Positions 23,458 through 32,962 are shown, counted from the stretch's first letter. The stretch: DNA of 34,518 nucleotides from Elusimicrobiota bacterium (GCA_016934855.1 JAFGSA010000045.1:1-34518), one strand, 5' to 3'. Notes: generated by a model from the letters alone, not told the origin. Translations and numbers: made by a program.

Positions 23458-24458
23458 TAAGGCTGGCTGAATAATATCTCGATTATATCCCCGTCCCTGA
23501 TCTCATATTCACGGCCTTCCGTCCTGACTTTCCCTGTCTTCTTAAGCGCTTCCGCGTCAAAACCCGCCACTTCCAGGTCCCGGTAGCCGTATACCCTGGC
23601 CCTGACGAATCCCTTCTGCATATCTTTATGTATTTTCCCCGCGGCTTCGTACACGGAGGTCCCTTTTTTTACATTATAGCCTTTTATCTCCCTGCCGCCG
23701 ACCACGGTAAAGAATGTAACCTGCCCCAGCAGCTCCTTGACCCTGAAAAGCACATCGCCGGAACCTGATTCCCAACCGGGCATTTCGTCCAGAAAACTCC
23801 TTCTTTCTTCCGGAGCCATCTGGCCCAGTTCGGTCTGGAAAGCCACGTCCATGAATATGACATTATCCCTTTTTATATCGGGCCTGTCCGCGCCGGTCGT
23901 GATATTCACCAGAAGTATCTGCTCCTTGGGTGTAAGAAGTATACCGTCGCTGTCGGGCGGCGGCGGCGCGTTCCCCGAGAGCAGCTCCGCCGCTTTCTTC
24001 CAGTATTCCGACATGGGGTTCTCCTTGTGTCTTCTCTGCGCGATCTCCAGGTCGGAGAGGAAAAGCTCCGTTTCCACCAGGCTTATATCGCTTTCGATGC
24101 CGGCGCCGGCACCTTCCACGATGGAGACATCTTCTGATTTGAAATCCCTTACGACATGGAGAATGCAGTACACGTCCCTGATATTGGAAAGGAACTGGTT
24201 TCCCAGCCCTTCCCCCCTGGAAGCTCCCGGCGGGAGACCCGCTACATCGACAAATTTAATGTAAGGGTAAGTCAGCACTGCCTGCCGGTATACTTTCTCC
24301 TTCAGGGTATCGATCCTGGGATCCCTGACGTGGGCTACCCCCACGTTAGGCTCGACGGTACAATATGGATAGTTAGAACTTTTGGCGTTGTTCTCCGTGA
24401 GAAGGTTGAAAAGCGCGGTCTTCCCTACGTTGGGAAGCCCTATTATACCGCAATTCAT
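23457..24458 (-). CDS. ychF: YchF/OLA1-type P-loop ATPase/GTPase with TGS domain
   Basis: A 333-residue YchF-like protein, slightly shorter than the usual 363. The P-loop is GLPNVGKTA near residues 7-15, switch II is DVAGLPPGAS, and a coiled-coil insert spans about 125-170. A C-terminal TGS domain (VVGGREIKGYNVKKGTSVYE to RDGDIIEILF) closes the protein. YchF proteins bind ribosomes, and many prefer ATP to GTP. The weak ribosome-binding site AGGCGG lies upstream of the ATG at 24458. The stop codon and last residues (Ser-Gln-Pro) fall in repeat-module DNA. Confidence 0.9.
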   Translation of the reverse strand: MNCGIIGLPNVGKTALFNLLTENNAKSSNYPYCTVEPNVGVAHVRDPRIDTLKEKVYRQAVLTYPYIKFVDVAGLPPGASRGEGLGNQFLSNIRDVYCILHVVRDFKSEDVSIVEGAGAGIESDISLVETELFLSDLEIAQRRHKENPMSEYWKKAAELLSGNAPPPPDSDGILLTPKEQILLVNITTGADRPDIKRDNVIFMDVAFQTELGQMAPEERRSFLDEMPGWESGSGDVLFRVKELLGQVTFFTVVGGREIKGYNVKKGTSVYEAAGKIHKDMQKGFVRARVYGYRDLEVAGFDAEALKKTGKVRTEGREYEIRDGDIIEILFSQP

Positions 24459-24470
24459 TACAAAAGCCGC

Positions 24471-26510
24471 CTAGAAGAGCGTTCTTATGAAGAAATTGAT
24501 CTTGTCTATTACTCCGGAAAAAACCAGCGAGACGACTGCCATAAGTTTCAGGAGTATATTGAGGGACGGACCGGAAGTATCCTTAAAAGGATCGCCGACC
24601 GTATCTCCTATGACGGTTGCCTTATGCACATCCGAGCCTTTTCCTCCGAGATTGCCCTTTTCCACCCATTTCTTAGCGTTATCCCAGGCGCCGCCGGAGT
24701 TTGCCAGGAAGATAGCCAGCGGCACTCCGGATATCAGGCTGCCCGCGAGGAATCCGCCCAGGGCCTGCATCCCGAGCACCGAACCCACTATAACAGGCAC
24801 TATCACCGCCAGTATCCCCGGCAGTATCATCTGCCTCAGCGCGCCCTGCGTCGTTATATCGACGCACCGTTCCGAATCGGGTTCCGCCTCCCCTTCCATG
24901 AGGCCTTTTATCTCGCGGAACTGCCTGCGTACTTCTTCGACTACCTTGTACGCGGCTTTGCCGACCGCGTCCATCGTCGCCGCCGAGAAAACAAAAGGTA
25001 TAACTCCTCCGATGAACATCCCGGCGACTACCGAAGGCTTCAGTATATCTATCATTTCGATGTTTGCAGTCTGGGCATAAGCCGCAAACAGAGCCAGGGC
25101 TGTCAGAGCGGCCGAACCTATCGCGAACCCCTTGCCGACGGCAGCCGTCGTATTTCCCACTGCGTCAAGCGCCTCGGCCCTCTCCCTAACTTCCTTACCC
25201 ATCCCGGCCATCTCGGCTATACCGGCGGCATTATCCGCTATTGGTCCGTAAGCGTCAACGGCTACGGTCATGCCAGTGATCGATAGCATTCCCACCGCCG
25301 CCAAAGATACGCCGAACACACCGGCGGTCTTGTAAGCAATGACTATGGCGATGGCTATTATCACAACCGGTATGGCAGTGGAATACATGCCTGTAGCGGT
25401 CCCCGCGACAATATTGGTTGCCGGCCCTGTTTTCGATGCCATGGCTATATTCTCAACGACTTTACCGGATGTAAAATATTCCGCGGTATAACCCACTACT
25501 ATCCCCGATATCAGTCCGACCAGTATTGCCCAGAAAGCGTTAAAATCCACATACCAGTACCTTGAAAGAAGGAAGGCTCCGACCATGAGCGTCACTGCCG
25601 AAGAGATCATCCCGTTCCTCAGTGCCTTCTGCGGATCGGATTTTCCGCCTTTTACGAAATAGACGCCTACTATGGAGGATATTATGCCCCATCCGGCAAG
25701 CATGAACGCGAACATTATGCCGTGAGTGTCCTTTGCCGACATGGCTATCACCACGGCGGATATTATCGCGCCGACGTAGGATTCGAAGAGGTCTGCGCCC
25801 ATTCCCGCCACATCTCCCACGTTGTCTCCCACGTTATCGGCTATTACCGCGGGATTCCTGGGATCGTCTTCCGGTATCCCAGCCTCGACTTTTCCCACGA
25901 GGTCGGCTCCGACATCCGCCGCCTTCGTGTAAATGCCGCCCCCTACCCTGCCGAAGAGAGCTACTGAAGACGCGCCCATACTGAAACCTATTATCAGATC
26001 CGCCGCCTGTTTCAGCCTCTGGATCATCAGGTGTTCCGTGAACCCCGCATGCCAGATAAGTATCAGGAATACCGCCGACAGGCCCAGCAGCCCAAGGCCG
26101 ACAACGCTTATGCCCATCACCGCGCCGCCCGGAAAAGCGACACTCAGCGCCTTGGAAATGCTTTCGGAAGCCGCCTGCGCCGTCCTTCCGTTAGCGGAAG
26201 TAGCCACCCTCATTCCTATATACCCGGCCAGTATCGAACATCCCGCTCCCACAACGAAAGCGAAAGCGGCTTTTTTAGCTATGGTAAAAAATATCACGGA
26301 GGCCAGGATGACCACGAAGATGAATATCCAGTTATACTCCCTTCTTAGAAAAGCCATGGCGCCTTTCTGGATCATCCGCGATATGGTCCTCATCTTCTGG
26401 CTGCCGGGATCGGATTTCAATATGCCTCTTGCCGTTATCCCCACGAATATAAGACCCAGTACTCCGCAAAATAAAGCAATCCACAATGAACTCATATTTC
26501 CTGCTATCAT
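24471..26510 (-). CDS. hppA: Membrane-bound ion-pumping pyrophosphatase, potassium-dependent type
   Basis: A 679-residue membrane pyrophosphatase with about 16 membrane segments, which pumps cations using pyrophosphate. The substrate-binding motif is DVGADLVGKVEAGIPEDD, followed by NVGDNVGDVAGMGADLFESY. The diagnostic segment reads GNTTAAVGKG, with Ala and Gly where potassium-independent enzymes have Lys and Thr, so potassium dependence is expected. MGADLFESYVG resembles sodium-pumping members such as those of Thermotoga and Methanosarcina, but sodium versus proton specificity is not settled. The ATG follows the DUF502 stop directly with AGGAG 6 bases upstream. Confidence 0.95.
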   Translation of the reverse strand: MIAGNMSSLWIALFCGVLGLIFVGITARGILKSDPGSQKMRTISRMIQKGAMAFLRREYNWIFIFVVILASVIFFTIAKKAAFAFVVGAGCSILAGYIGMRVATSANGRTAQAASESISKALSVAFPGGAVMGISVVGLGLLGLSAVFLILIWHAGFTEHLMIQRLKQAADLIIGFSMGASSVALFGRVGGGIYTKAADVGADLVGKVEAGIPEDDPRNPAVIADNVGDNVGDVAGMGADLFESYVGAIISAVVIAMSAKDTHGIMFAFMLAGWGIISSIVGVYFVKGGKSDPQKALRNGMISSAVTLMVGAFLLSRYWYVDFNAFWAILVGLISGIVVGYTAEYFTSGKVVENIAMASKTGPATNIVAGTATGMYSTAIPVVIIAIAIVIAYKTAGVFGVSLAAVGMLSITGMTVAVDAYGPIADNAAGIAEMAGMGKEVRERAEALDAVGNTTAAVGKGFAIGSAALTALALFAAYAQTANIEMIDILKPSVVAGMFIGGVIPFVFSAATMDAVGKAAYKVVEEVRRQFREIKGLMEGEAEPDSERCVDITTQGALRQMILPGILAVIVPVIVGSVLGMQALGGFLAGSLISGVPLAIFLANSGGAWDNAKKWVEKGNLGGKGSDVHKATVIGDTVGDPFKDTSGPSLNILLKLMAVVSLVFSGVIDKINFFIRTLF

Positions 26511-27146
26511 TTAATTCTCCTTTCGGCCGTTGACATGCGGGAATTCCATCCTGGCAGGCACGAGTATGCCTCCCGAGAAGATGAATTCCATCGCCTGATT
26601 TACCGTTATATTCAATTCGTGCACTTCTTCAGAAGGAAGGACTATGCAATACCCCGTAGTAGGATTGGGCGTGGACGGAACGAACACCGTAATATATTTT
26701 TCCCCGTTCCTCACTATCTCGCCGGATATGAACACGAGGGTATATATCCCTTTCCTGGGGTATTCTATGAAAGCCGCTTTCTTAAACGCCTGTTTGTTTA
26801 CGAACATCGTGTCCGTTATCTGCCTGATGGTCTTATATATCTTGGATACCACCGGGGTGTTGAGTATAAGGGTCTCGAACCACCTGAAGATGACCCTGCC
26901 TATTATGTTCCTGGCCCACAGACCGATAAACCATATGACTGTCAGCGTCAACAGGGCGCTTATCGTCATCTGCGCGGCAAGCGGGAGATCCGCCATCTCC
27001 GGTATATTCTTAAAGAGGGGGAGGAAACGCTGGCCTATAAGGCGGAATATCACCCACACTATCCACGCGGTAAGGCTCACCGGCAGTATGACAATAATGC
27101 CCGTGATGAAGTGCCTTTTAGTTTTCTGCGCCAGTCCGTCCGACAT
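26511..27146 (-). CDS. DUF502 family membrane protein
   Basis: A 211-residue protein with two membrane segments (about 12-35 and 58-80) and a soluble beta-rich domain. It shows the DUF502 features ITGIIVILPVSLTAWIVW, TPVVSKIYKTIRQITD, PRKGIYTLVFISGE and VPSTPNPTTGY. The function of the family is not established. The ATG overlaps the pth stop as TGATG and its stop abuts the hppA start, so the three are surely co-translated. Confidence 0.88.
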   Translation of the reverse strand: MSDGLAQKTKRHFITGIIVILPVSLTAWIVWVIFRLIGQRFLPLFKNIPEMADLPLAAQMTISALLTLTVIWFIGLWARNIIGRVIFRWFETLILNTPVVSKIYKTIRQITDTMFVNKQAFKKAAFIEYPRKGIYTLVFISGEIVRNGEKYITVFVPSTPNPTTGYCIVLPSEEVHELNITVNQAMEFIFSGGILVPARMEFPHVNGRKEN

Positions 27147-27688
27147 CAGTTAAACTCGTTCATTGTTTTTTCGATCCCGCAATCCAGGTATCTCGAAAAC
27201 AGCTCTTTTGCCCTCACGAGGCTGTCTTCGATCTGCTTGAGCTCGTTTTTTTTGAACCTCTGCAGGACGTACCTTGTTTTATCGGGCTTATCTTCCCCGC
27301 CGATGCCTATTCTAAGCCTGGGAAACGCGTTTGTGCCTATGGTATCTATAATCGATTTCAGCCCGTTGTGCCCGCCCGCTGTGCCGCCCGGCCTTAACCT
27401 GAGCTTCCCCAAAGACAGGTTGAAATCATCGCATACAACAAGTATATCCTGCGTCGTCACGTCCATGCTGCTCATTATGCATTTTACGGCGGACCCGCTG
27501 TTATTCATGTAAGTCAGGGGTTTGACCACCGTGATTTTCCCCGAACCCGCATACAGCAAAGGGCATCTTCTGCTTTTTTTGAATTTCCCGGCAAGAATAT
27601 CGGCAAACATAAACCCGGCATTGTGCCTGGTAAAAACATATTCTTCTCCCGGGTTTCCCAAGCCTATGACGATTATCCTTTTTTTCAA
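27146..27688 (-). CDS. pth: Peptidyl-tRNA hydrolase
   Basis: A 180-residue Pth that frees tRNA from stalled peptidyl-tRNA. Catalytic and binding residues are all present: Asn in IGLGNPG, the essential His in TRHNAGF, Asp in VVCDDFNL, and Asn in GGHNGLKS. The start is TTG at 27688, overlapping the rplY stop as TTGA; no other start fits the family N-terminus. The order prs-rplY-pth is a common bacterial arrangement. Confidence 0.95.
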   Translation of the reverse strand: MKKRIIVIGLGNPGEEYVFTRHNAGFMFADILAGKFKKSRRCPLLYAGSGKITVVKPLTYMNNSGSAVKCIMSSMDVTTQDILVVCDDFNLSLGKLRLRPGGTAGGHNGLKSIIDTIGTNAFPRLRIGIGGEDKPDKTRYVLQRFKKNELKQIEDSLVRAKELFSRYLDCGIEKTMNEFN

Positions 27689-28416
27689 TTACCCTGTTTT
27701 TCTTTTTTATCTTTCTTATCTTCCGCGGGTTTGGCCGCTTCGGATTTCTCTTTCTTCTCTTTAGGTTCTACCGCCTCTGCTTCCTCTTCTTTCTTCTCTT
27801 TGCCTATGACCTCCGGTTCGGCTTGTTCGGGCGCTTCTTCAGGCTCCTTGAACTCTGTCGCCGCCACCAGGTTAACGGCGATCGCCTCGGGATCGGCCAA
27901 TATCTCCACTCCCTCTACGGCGGATATATCTTTTATCTTCAGGACATCGCCTATTCTGAGCCCGGATACATCCAGCTCGAATTTATCCGGGATTATCGTC
28001 GGAAGGCATCTTACCCTGATCTTTCTTATTATATGCTCGAGAACGCCGCCTTCTTCTTTCACGCCCGGCGCTTCGCCCTCGAATTCCAACGGCACCTCTA
28101 CTTCTACTTTTTCAGCAAGGTTGATCTGGCAGAAATCGATATGTATTATCTTCGTGGTCACCGGATGGACCTGTATTTCCTTTACGATGGTAGTCACGGG
28201 CTTTTTACCGCCGACCGTCAGCTTTATAAGGGCGTTCTCGCCGTGTTCGGTAGAAATGGCTCCCTTAAAAGCCTTTTCGTCTACGATAATCGAGACGTTC
28301 TTCGTGTCGGGCCCGTACAGGATCGCCGGAATCCTTCCGCCGCGGCGCAGCTGGCTGACTTTTTCTTCCGAAGCCTCTTCTCTTATATCTGCTTTCAATT
28401 TAATCTCTTCTGTCAT
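27685..28416 (-). CDS. rplY: 50S ribosomal protein L25, CTC type, with charged tail
   Basis: A 243-residue L25/TL5 (CTC) protein. The N-terminal 5S rRNA-binding domain shows LRRGGRIPAILYG and HIDFCQI, and a C-terminal beta domain runs to about residue 190. The last 50 residues form a low-complexity tail of Lys, Glu, Ala and Pro, probably disordered. The ATG at 28416 is chosen for the family N-terminus and an AGGAG 7 bases upstream; the frame stays open 219 bases further upstream but that overlaps prs and has no similarity to L25. Confidence 0.94.
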   Translation of the reverse strand: MTEEIKLKADIREEASEEKVSQLRRGGRIPAILYGPDTKNVSIIVDEKAFKGAISTEHGENALIKLTVGGKKPVTTIVKEIQVHPVTTKIIHIDFCQINLAEKVEVEVPLEFEGEAPGVKEEGGVLEHIIRKIRVRCLPTIIPDKFELDVSGLRIGDVLKIKDISAVEGVEILADPEAIAVNLVAATEFKEPEEAPEQAEPEVIGKEKKEEEAEAVEPKEKKEKSEAAKPAEDKKDKKEKQGN

Positions 28417-28430
28417 TATATTACTCCTTT

Positions 28431-29369
28431 TCAGATAAATAACCCGCTGACCGAAGTCTCCTCGTGGATCCTTTTTATCGCTTCCCCCAGAAGGTCCGCA
28501 ACCGACAAGACTTTGATCTTGGATATCTTGTTCTCCTTGTTCATTTTTATAGTATCGGTGATTATCAGTTCCCTTATGGAACTTCTCGTTATTTTCTCCA
28601 GCGCGCTGCCTGACAGCACGCCGTGAGTGCAGCACGCGTAAACGTTCTTCGCGCCGTTCTTCTTCAAAGCCGCCGCCACTTCGGCAAGTGTCCCGCCGGT
28701 ATCTACGATATCATCCAGTATAAGCGTATTTCTCCCCCTGACATTTCCTATCACGTTGTAGACCTGCGCGTAATTGGGTTTCGGCCTTCTTTTATCTATA
28801 AGCACGAGATTGGCTTTTATCTTCTTACCCAGGTTTCTTGCCCTCCCCACGCCCCCCGTATCGGGAGCAACCACGGTCAGCGATCCGATCTTTTTCTTTT
28901 TCAGGTAATTCACGATCACAGGATAGGGCAGAAGGTTATCCACCGGGCAGTCGAAAAACCCCTGTATCTGCTGCGCGTGTATATCCATTACGAGTATCCG
29001 GTCAACTCCGGCGACCTGAAGCAGATCCGCCACGAGTTTGGCCGTTATCGGCACCCTCGGGCTGTCTTTCCTGTCCTGCCTGGCATAGCCGTAGTAAGGT
29101 ATGACAGCGGTTATCCTCTTTGCCGAAGCCCTCTTGAGGGCGTCTATTATAACCAGCAGCTCCATTATGTTATGGTTGACCGGCGGAGATGTGGACTGTA
29201 TCACGAAACAGTCTTCCCCCCTCACGTTCTCGAGTATTTTTATCCTGCATTCGCCGTCGGAAAAACTGGAAATCCTTATCCTGCTGAGGCTGCAGCCGAG
29301 ATATTTGCATATATTTTTTGAAAGCGCGGGATTTGCGTCTCCCGAAAATATTTTCATTTCATACTGCAT
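28431..29369 (-). CDS. prs: Ribose-phosphate pyrophosphokinase (PRPP synthase)
   Basis: A 312-residue class I PRPP synthase making phosphoribosyl pyrophosphate from ribose 5-phosphate and ATP. Seen are the N-terminal KIFSGDANPAL, the ATP-binding YYGYARQDRK, the metal-binding MDIHAQQIQGFFDCPVDNL and the PRPP loop LDDIVDTGGTL. The ATG at 29369 is chosen because AGGGAG lies 7 bases upstream and the length is then standard; an ATG at 29396 would overlap the upstream gene and lacks a site. glmU followed by prs is a conserved pair. Confidence 0.95.
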   Translation of the reverse strand: MQYEMKIFSGDANPALSKNICKYLGCSLSRIRISSFSDGECRIKILENVRGEDCFVIQSTSPPVNHNIMELLVIIDALKRASAKRITAVIPYYGYARQDRKDSPRVPITAKLVADLLQVAGVDRILVMDIHAQQIQGFFDCPVDNLLPYPVIVNYLKKKKIGSLTVVAPDTGGVGRARNLGKKIKANLVLIDKRRPKPNYAQVYNVIGNVRGRNTLILDDIVDTGGTLAEVAAALKKNGAKNVYACCTHGVLSGSALEKITRSSIRELIITDTIKMNKENKISKIKVLSVADLLGEAIKRIHEETSVSGLFI

Positions 29370-29388
29370 TATTATTCTCCCTTTTGGT

Positions 29389-30111
29389 TTACTCATCTTC
29401 CAGCGATTCCCTTATATTTTCCAGCTCGCCTGCGGTATTCACTCCTCTTATAAGATCAAAATCACAGATGACCCTTCCGACATTCAGCCCTGAACCGCTG
29501 ATTATCCCGACGAGGTCCGTCAAATAGTATTCCCCCTTAACAGGCGATCTTTTTATTTTACCAAGATATTCTTCCAGATTTTCCCGGTTAATGCAAGATA
29601 CACCGCTGTTAATCAGGTTTATGCGTCTTTCCCTTTCGTCTGCTTCCTTCTCTTCGACTATCTTCACAACACGGCCGCCCTCTTCTATGATCCTGCCGTA
29701 TCCTGCGGGGTCGTCAACGTAAGAAACCAGCAGCGTAAGATAATTATTCTCATCCATGTGCGCTTTGTAAAGATCCCCGAAAAGGCCGGCGTTCACCATG
29801 GGTATATCCGCGCAGGTAACTATTATCTGCCCTGTGCCGCCGCATTCCGGAAGAGCCTTGCCGAAAGCATCGGCCGTTCCCAGCGGTTCCTCCTGGAAAG
29901 CAACCCCGCACCCCAGCCCGAGCGCGGCATCCCTCACCCTTTCATCCCTGTATACCACTACGATCTTACGCGGATCGGTCTTAACTGCAGCGCCGACGAC
30001 CCTTTCGAGCATTGATTCGCCGCCTATTTTCCTGAGCGGTTTAGGGATATCGGACTTCATCCTCACCCCTTCTCCGCCGGCCAGCACTACATAAGTAACC
30101 GAAGACATCAT
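29389..30111 (-). CDS. glmU: GlmU-type uridylyltransferase without the acetyltransferase domain
   Basis: A 240-residue nucleotidyltransferase. VVLAGGEGVRM with the downstream Lys (DIPKPL), QEEPLGTADAF, GYGRIIEE, KGEYYLTDLVGI and the closing GVNT are those of the GlmU N-terminal domain, which makes UDP-GlcNAc from GlcNAc-1-phosphate. Bacterial GlmU is about 450 residues with a C-terminal left-handed beta-helix acetyltransferase; here the frame stops cleanly and prs starts 19 bases later, so that domain is absent. Position upstream of prs-rplY-pth is the canonical glmU position. Another sugar-1-phosphate substrate is possible. ATG codons at 30111 and 30108 are both possible starts. Confidence 0.85.
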   Translation of the reverse strand: MMSSVTYVVLAGGEGVRMKSDIPKPLRKIGGESMLERVVGAAVKTDPRKIVVVYRDERVRDAALGLGCGVAFQEEPLGTADAFGKALPECGGTGQIIVTCADIPMVNAGLFGDLYKAHMDENNYLTLLVSYVDDPAGYGRIIEEGGRVVKIVEEKEADERERRINLINSGVSCINRENLEEYLGKIKRSPVKGEYYLTDLVGIISGSGLNVGRVICDFDLIRGVNTAGELENIRESLEDE

Positions 30112-30137
30112 CTGTATTTTTCCACTAAAGATTTGAT

Positions 30138-30166
30138 ATTATATAAAATACGATTATTAAATTCAA
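30138..30166 (-). promoter_or_regulatory. Sigma70-type promoter for the glmU-prs-rplY-pth-hppA block
   Basis: TTGAAT (30166-30161) and a perfect TATAAT (30143-30138) are 17 bases apart on the minus strand. Predicted start near 30131, giving a leader of about 20 bases before the ATG at 30111. It occupies the 73-base gap after the LysM/coiled-coil gene, which lacks heptad repeats. Confidence 0.8.
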
Positions 30167-30184
30167 TCTGGGCCCGGGACAGGA

Positions 30185-31123
30185 TTACTCCGGGTCTTTA
30201 AGCTTCTTTTTCATTTCTTCGAGACGGTCCATCTCCTCCCTGTTCTTCCTGTACGCGGCATCGTATTCCCTCATCATATCGTCGTATATTTTCGTTTTTC
30301 CCCGGAAATCATCGACCTTATACTGGGAAACCGTACCGGAAGCCGGATATTTTATCTCCAGCCAGAGTTCGTCTATTTTATCTTTCATCTCATCCATTTT
30401 CATCTTCTGGCTTTTCAGGCGGGCGGACTCTCTTTCTACGGATCTCTCCCTCATCTTTATCTGCGAAAGCATGCCGAGGGACCCTCCCGGCGCCGCGGAT
30501 GCGTTTTCAGAACTCTCCACCAGCCCGTTATACCAGTCTATCATGGAATCCAGGCTGTCGAACTCCTCCTGGTACTCATCATATTTGCCGGAGTATTCCC
30601 CCAGGAGCGCGTTATACTCCCCTACGAGCCCGTTATACTCCTTCTCGGTCTCTCCCGATACACGCGCTGACGCGGAATATTTCAGATTTATCGAAAGGTC
30701 ATCTATCATCCCGCGGTATTGTTCAAGCCGTTTTCTAGTCTCTTTGAGCTCTTTTTCGCGTGCCCCGATATCTTCCCTGCGCCTGTTTATCTCCACTTCT
30801 CTTCCCGAAAGATATATTGCTCTGTCCTGCTCCCTGAGACCGGACTTTATTCTCAGCACATTCCCTTCTTCTAAAGCGCTGCCGTCTTCGATGTTGTTAT
30901 AAGCCGCTATATCCAGCGCCGGCACCCCGTACCTCATGGAAACATCCCCCAGCTTCTCTCCCCGGGAAAGCGTATGCTCAATTTCCCTGGTTTTCAGTCT
31001 GAACAGCGCGCCCGGAAAATCATCGACCGATATAGATATTATCACTGCCGATAATATGACGAACAGTATAAGATCGATGAAAATCCTGGATAAAATAGGT
31101 ATTTTTTCTTTATTGTTTTTCAT
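30185..31123 (-). CDS. LysM-like, coiled-coil membrane protein of unknown function
   Basis: A 312-residue protein with one N-terminal membrane segment (about 13-31, after a positively charged start). A LysM-like motif at about 48-92 follows (HTLSRGEKLGDVSMRYGV to LEEGNVLRI), and then about 200 residues rich in Glu, Lys and Arg with long predicted coiled coils, interrupted near 210-225 by a Gly/Ser/Ala stretch. It is probably anchored in the inner membrane with the rest in the periplasm, perhaps touching peptidoglycan. No enzyme motif is visible. It follows glnS by 56 bases without a clear ribosome-binding site. Confidence 0.78.
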   Translation of the reverse strand: MKNNKEKIPILSRIFIDLILFVILSAVIISISVDDFPGALFRLKTREIEHTLSRGEKLGDVSMRYGVPALDIAAYNNIEDGSALEEGNVLRIKSGLREQDRAIYLSGREVEINRRREDIGAREKELKETRKRLEQYRGMIDDLSINLKYSASARVSGETEKEYNGLVGEYNALLGEYSGKYDEYQEEFDSLDSMIDWYNGLVESSENASAAPGGSLGMLSQIKMRERSVERESARLKSQKMKMDEMKDKIDELWLEIKYPASGTVSQYKVDDFRGKTKIYDDMMREYDAAYRKNREEMDRLEEMKKKLKDPE

Positions 31124-31179
31124 AATCTGCCCGAATACCGGTCAGTCTCAGCGCACACCATCTTCGGAAGATATCCTTT

Positions 31180-32874
31180 TTACCGGCTCTTTTTTTCTAT
31201 TTTAGCCCAGGTATCTTTGAGGGATATTGTCCTGTTAAATACGGGATCCGTCTCCGAGGTTTCCATGTCCGCGCAGAAATATCCCAGCCGCAGGAACTGA
31301 AAGACGTTTCCCGGAGCCGCCGATGCCAGGGCGGGTTCAACCTTGCAGGAATCAAGATTCCTGCAGGATTCCGGATTAAGAAAGTCGGTAAACGTCCTGC
31401 CTTCACCTGCGGAATCCGGGTTCTCTTCGGTGAAAAGCCTGTCATAAAGGCGCACCCGGGCATTCCTGGCATGCGGCGCGGAGACCCAGTGGAGCGTACC
31501 CATGACCTTACGACCGTCGGCGGACCAGCCGCCGCGCGTATCGGGATCATAAGTGCACCTTATCTCCGTTATCTCCCCCGTAGACGGGTCTTTCACTGCT
31601 TCCCTGCATTTAACGTAATAAGCGTGTTTCAGCCTCACCTCCCTGCCCGGCGCAAGCCTGAAGAATTTTTTCGGCGGGTCTTCCCTGAAATCCTCCCTCT
31701 CTATGTACAGTGTGCGGGAAAAAGGGATCTCGCGTTTTCCCGCAGAAGGGTCTTCCGGGTTATTTACTGCCTCCACGAGCTCCTCGCGGCCTTCGGGATA
31801 ATTTTCTATCACGACTTTGACGGGGTCGAGAACAGCCATCACCCTCATGGCCCTTCTGTTGAGGTCTTCCCTTATGCAATGCTCGAGGAGCGCCATATCC
31901 ACTGTGCTGTTGGTTTTAGCGACCCCTATGCGCTCGCAGAAATCCCGTATAGCCCCGGGCGTGTATCCCCTTCTTCTGAGTCCCGATATAGTCGGCATCC
32001 TCGGGTCGTCCCATCCGGATACGTGGCCGTCCTCTACGAGCCTGAGAAGCTTGCGCTTGCTCATCACCGTGTAAGTGAGATTGAGCCGCGCGAACTCTAT
32101 CTGCTGGGGGTGATGTATTCCCAGTTCATCCAGGAACCAGTCATAAAGCGGCCGGTGGTTCTCGAACTCCAGCGTGCATATGGAATGCGTGATGCCTTCG
32201 ACCGAATCCTCTATCCCGTGCGCAAAATCGTACATCGGGTATATGCACCAGCCGTCCCCGGTCCTGTGATGCGGCGCGTGCATTATACGGTACATGACCG
32301 GATCCCGCATATTGATGTTGCCGGAACTCATATCGATCCTGGCCCTCAAGACCCTCGACCCGTCAGGGAACTCCCCTTTTCTCATCCTTTCGAACAGCTC
32401 CAGGTTCTCTTCGGGTTTCCGGCCCCTGTGCGGACTGTCCTTTCCCGGCTCGGTGAGAGTGCCCCTGTACTCCCTTATTTCGTCGCCCGTGAGGTCGTCC
32501 ACGTAAGCCTTGCCTTTTTTTATGAGATTAACGGCGCATTCGTACATGAACTCGAAATAATCGGAGGCGAAGAGGACCTCCTTCCCCCAGTCAAACCCCA
32601 GCCATTTAACGTCTTCTATGATCGACCGGACATAATCTTCTTCTTCCTTTACCGGGTTGGTATCATCGAACCTCAGATTGCAGCTGCCTTTATAATCCGA
32701 GGCGATGCCGAAATTAAGGCATATCGCCTTGGCGTGCCCTATATGCAGATACCCGTTGGGTTCCGGGGGGAACCTGGTTATAACCCGGCCGCCGTTCTTT
32801 CCCGTCTCCATATCCCCGTTTATTATTTCACGGATGAAATCGGTACTTTCAACTTTGTTATTAATATCGCTCAT
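31180..32874 (-). CDS. glnS: Glutaminyl-tRNA synthetase
   Basis: A 564-residue class I GlnRS. The HIGH-type motif lies in [13 protein letters not shown] (residues 37-49), the glutamine/tRNA site in [15 protein letters not shown], and the KMSKS-type loop in [13 protein letters not shown] two-beta-barrel anticodon domain fills the C-terminal third. GlnRS is patchy in bacteria and is thought to have come from eukaryotes by transfer, so its presence removes the need for tRNA-Gln amidation here. The ATG at 32874 has AAGGA 4 bases upstream. It has its own promoter and a palindromic leader. Confidence 0.96.
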   Translation of the reverse strand: MSDINNKVESTDFIREIINGDMETGKNGGRVITRFPPEPNGYLHIGHAKAICLNFGIASDYKGSCNLRFDDTNPVKEEEDYVRSIIEDVKWLGFDWGKEVLFASDYFEFMYECAVNLIKKGKAYVDDLTGDEIREYRGTLTEPGKDSPHRGRKPEENLELFERMRKGEFPDGSRVLRARIDMSSGNINMRDPVMYRIMHAPHHRTGDGWCIYPMYDFAHGIEDSVEGITHSICTLEFENHRPLYDWFLDELGIHHPQQIEFARLNLTYTVMSKRKLLRLVEDGHVSGWDDPRMPTISGLRRRGYTPGAIRDFCERIGVAKTNSTVDMALLEHCIREDLNRRAMRVMAVLDPVKVVIENYPEGREELVEAVNNPEDPSAGKREIPFSRTLYIEREDFREDPPKKFFRLAPGREVRLKHAYYVKCREAVKDPSTGEITEIRCTYDPDTRGGWSADGRKVMGTLHWVSAPHARNARVRLYDRLFTEENPDSAGEGRTFTDFLNPESCRNLDSCKVEPALASAAPGNVFQFLRLGYFCADMETSETDPVFNRTISLKDTWAKIEKKSR

Positions 32875-32885
32875 CTGTTCCTTCT

Positions 32886-32903
32886 GAAAATCCGCGGATT
32901 TTC
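32886..32903 (-). promoter_or_regulatory. Perfect 18-base palindrome in the glnS leader
   Basis: GAAAATCCG is followed directly by its reverse complement CGGATTTTC. It spans roughly positions +2 to +19 from the predicted glnS start and ends 3 bases before the AAGGA ribosome-binding site. As DNA it could be an operator blocking transcription from +1; as RNA it could form a hairpin that hides the ribosome-binding site. Confidence 0.65.
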
Positions 32904-32910
32904 GAAAAAT

Positions 32911-32939
32911 ATTTTACCAAAACATTCTGACCATGTAAA
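32911..32939 (-). promoter_or_regulatory. Sigma70-type promoter of glnS
   Basis: TTTACA (32939-32934) and TAAAAT (32916-32911) are 17 bases apart on the minus strand, with TG at the extended -10 position. The predicted start is near 32904, about 29 bases before the ATG. Each hexamer differs from consensus at one position. Confidence 0.7.
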
Positions 32940-32962
32940 TAAAGAGAAGCGGCCGATGTCCG

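Noticed and set aside
28417..28635. A 73-residue N-terminal extension of the L25 protein
   Set aside because: The extension lies over prs coding sequence in another frame, has no L25 similarity, and a strong AGGAG precedes the internal ATG at 28416.
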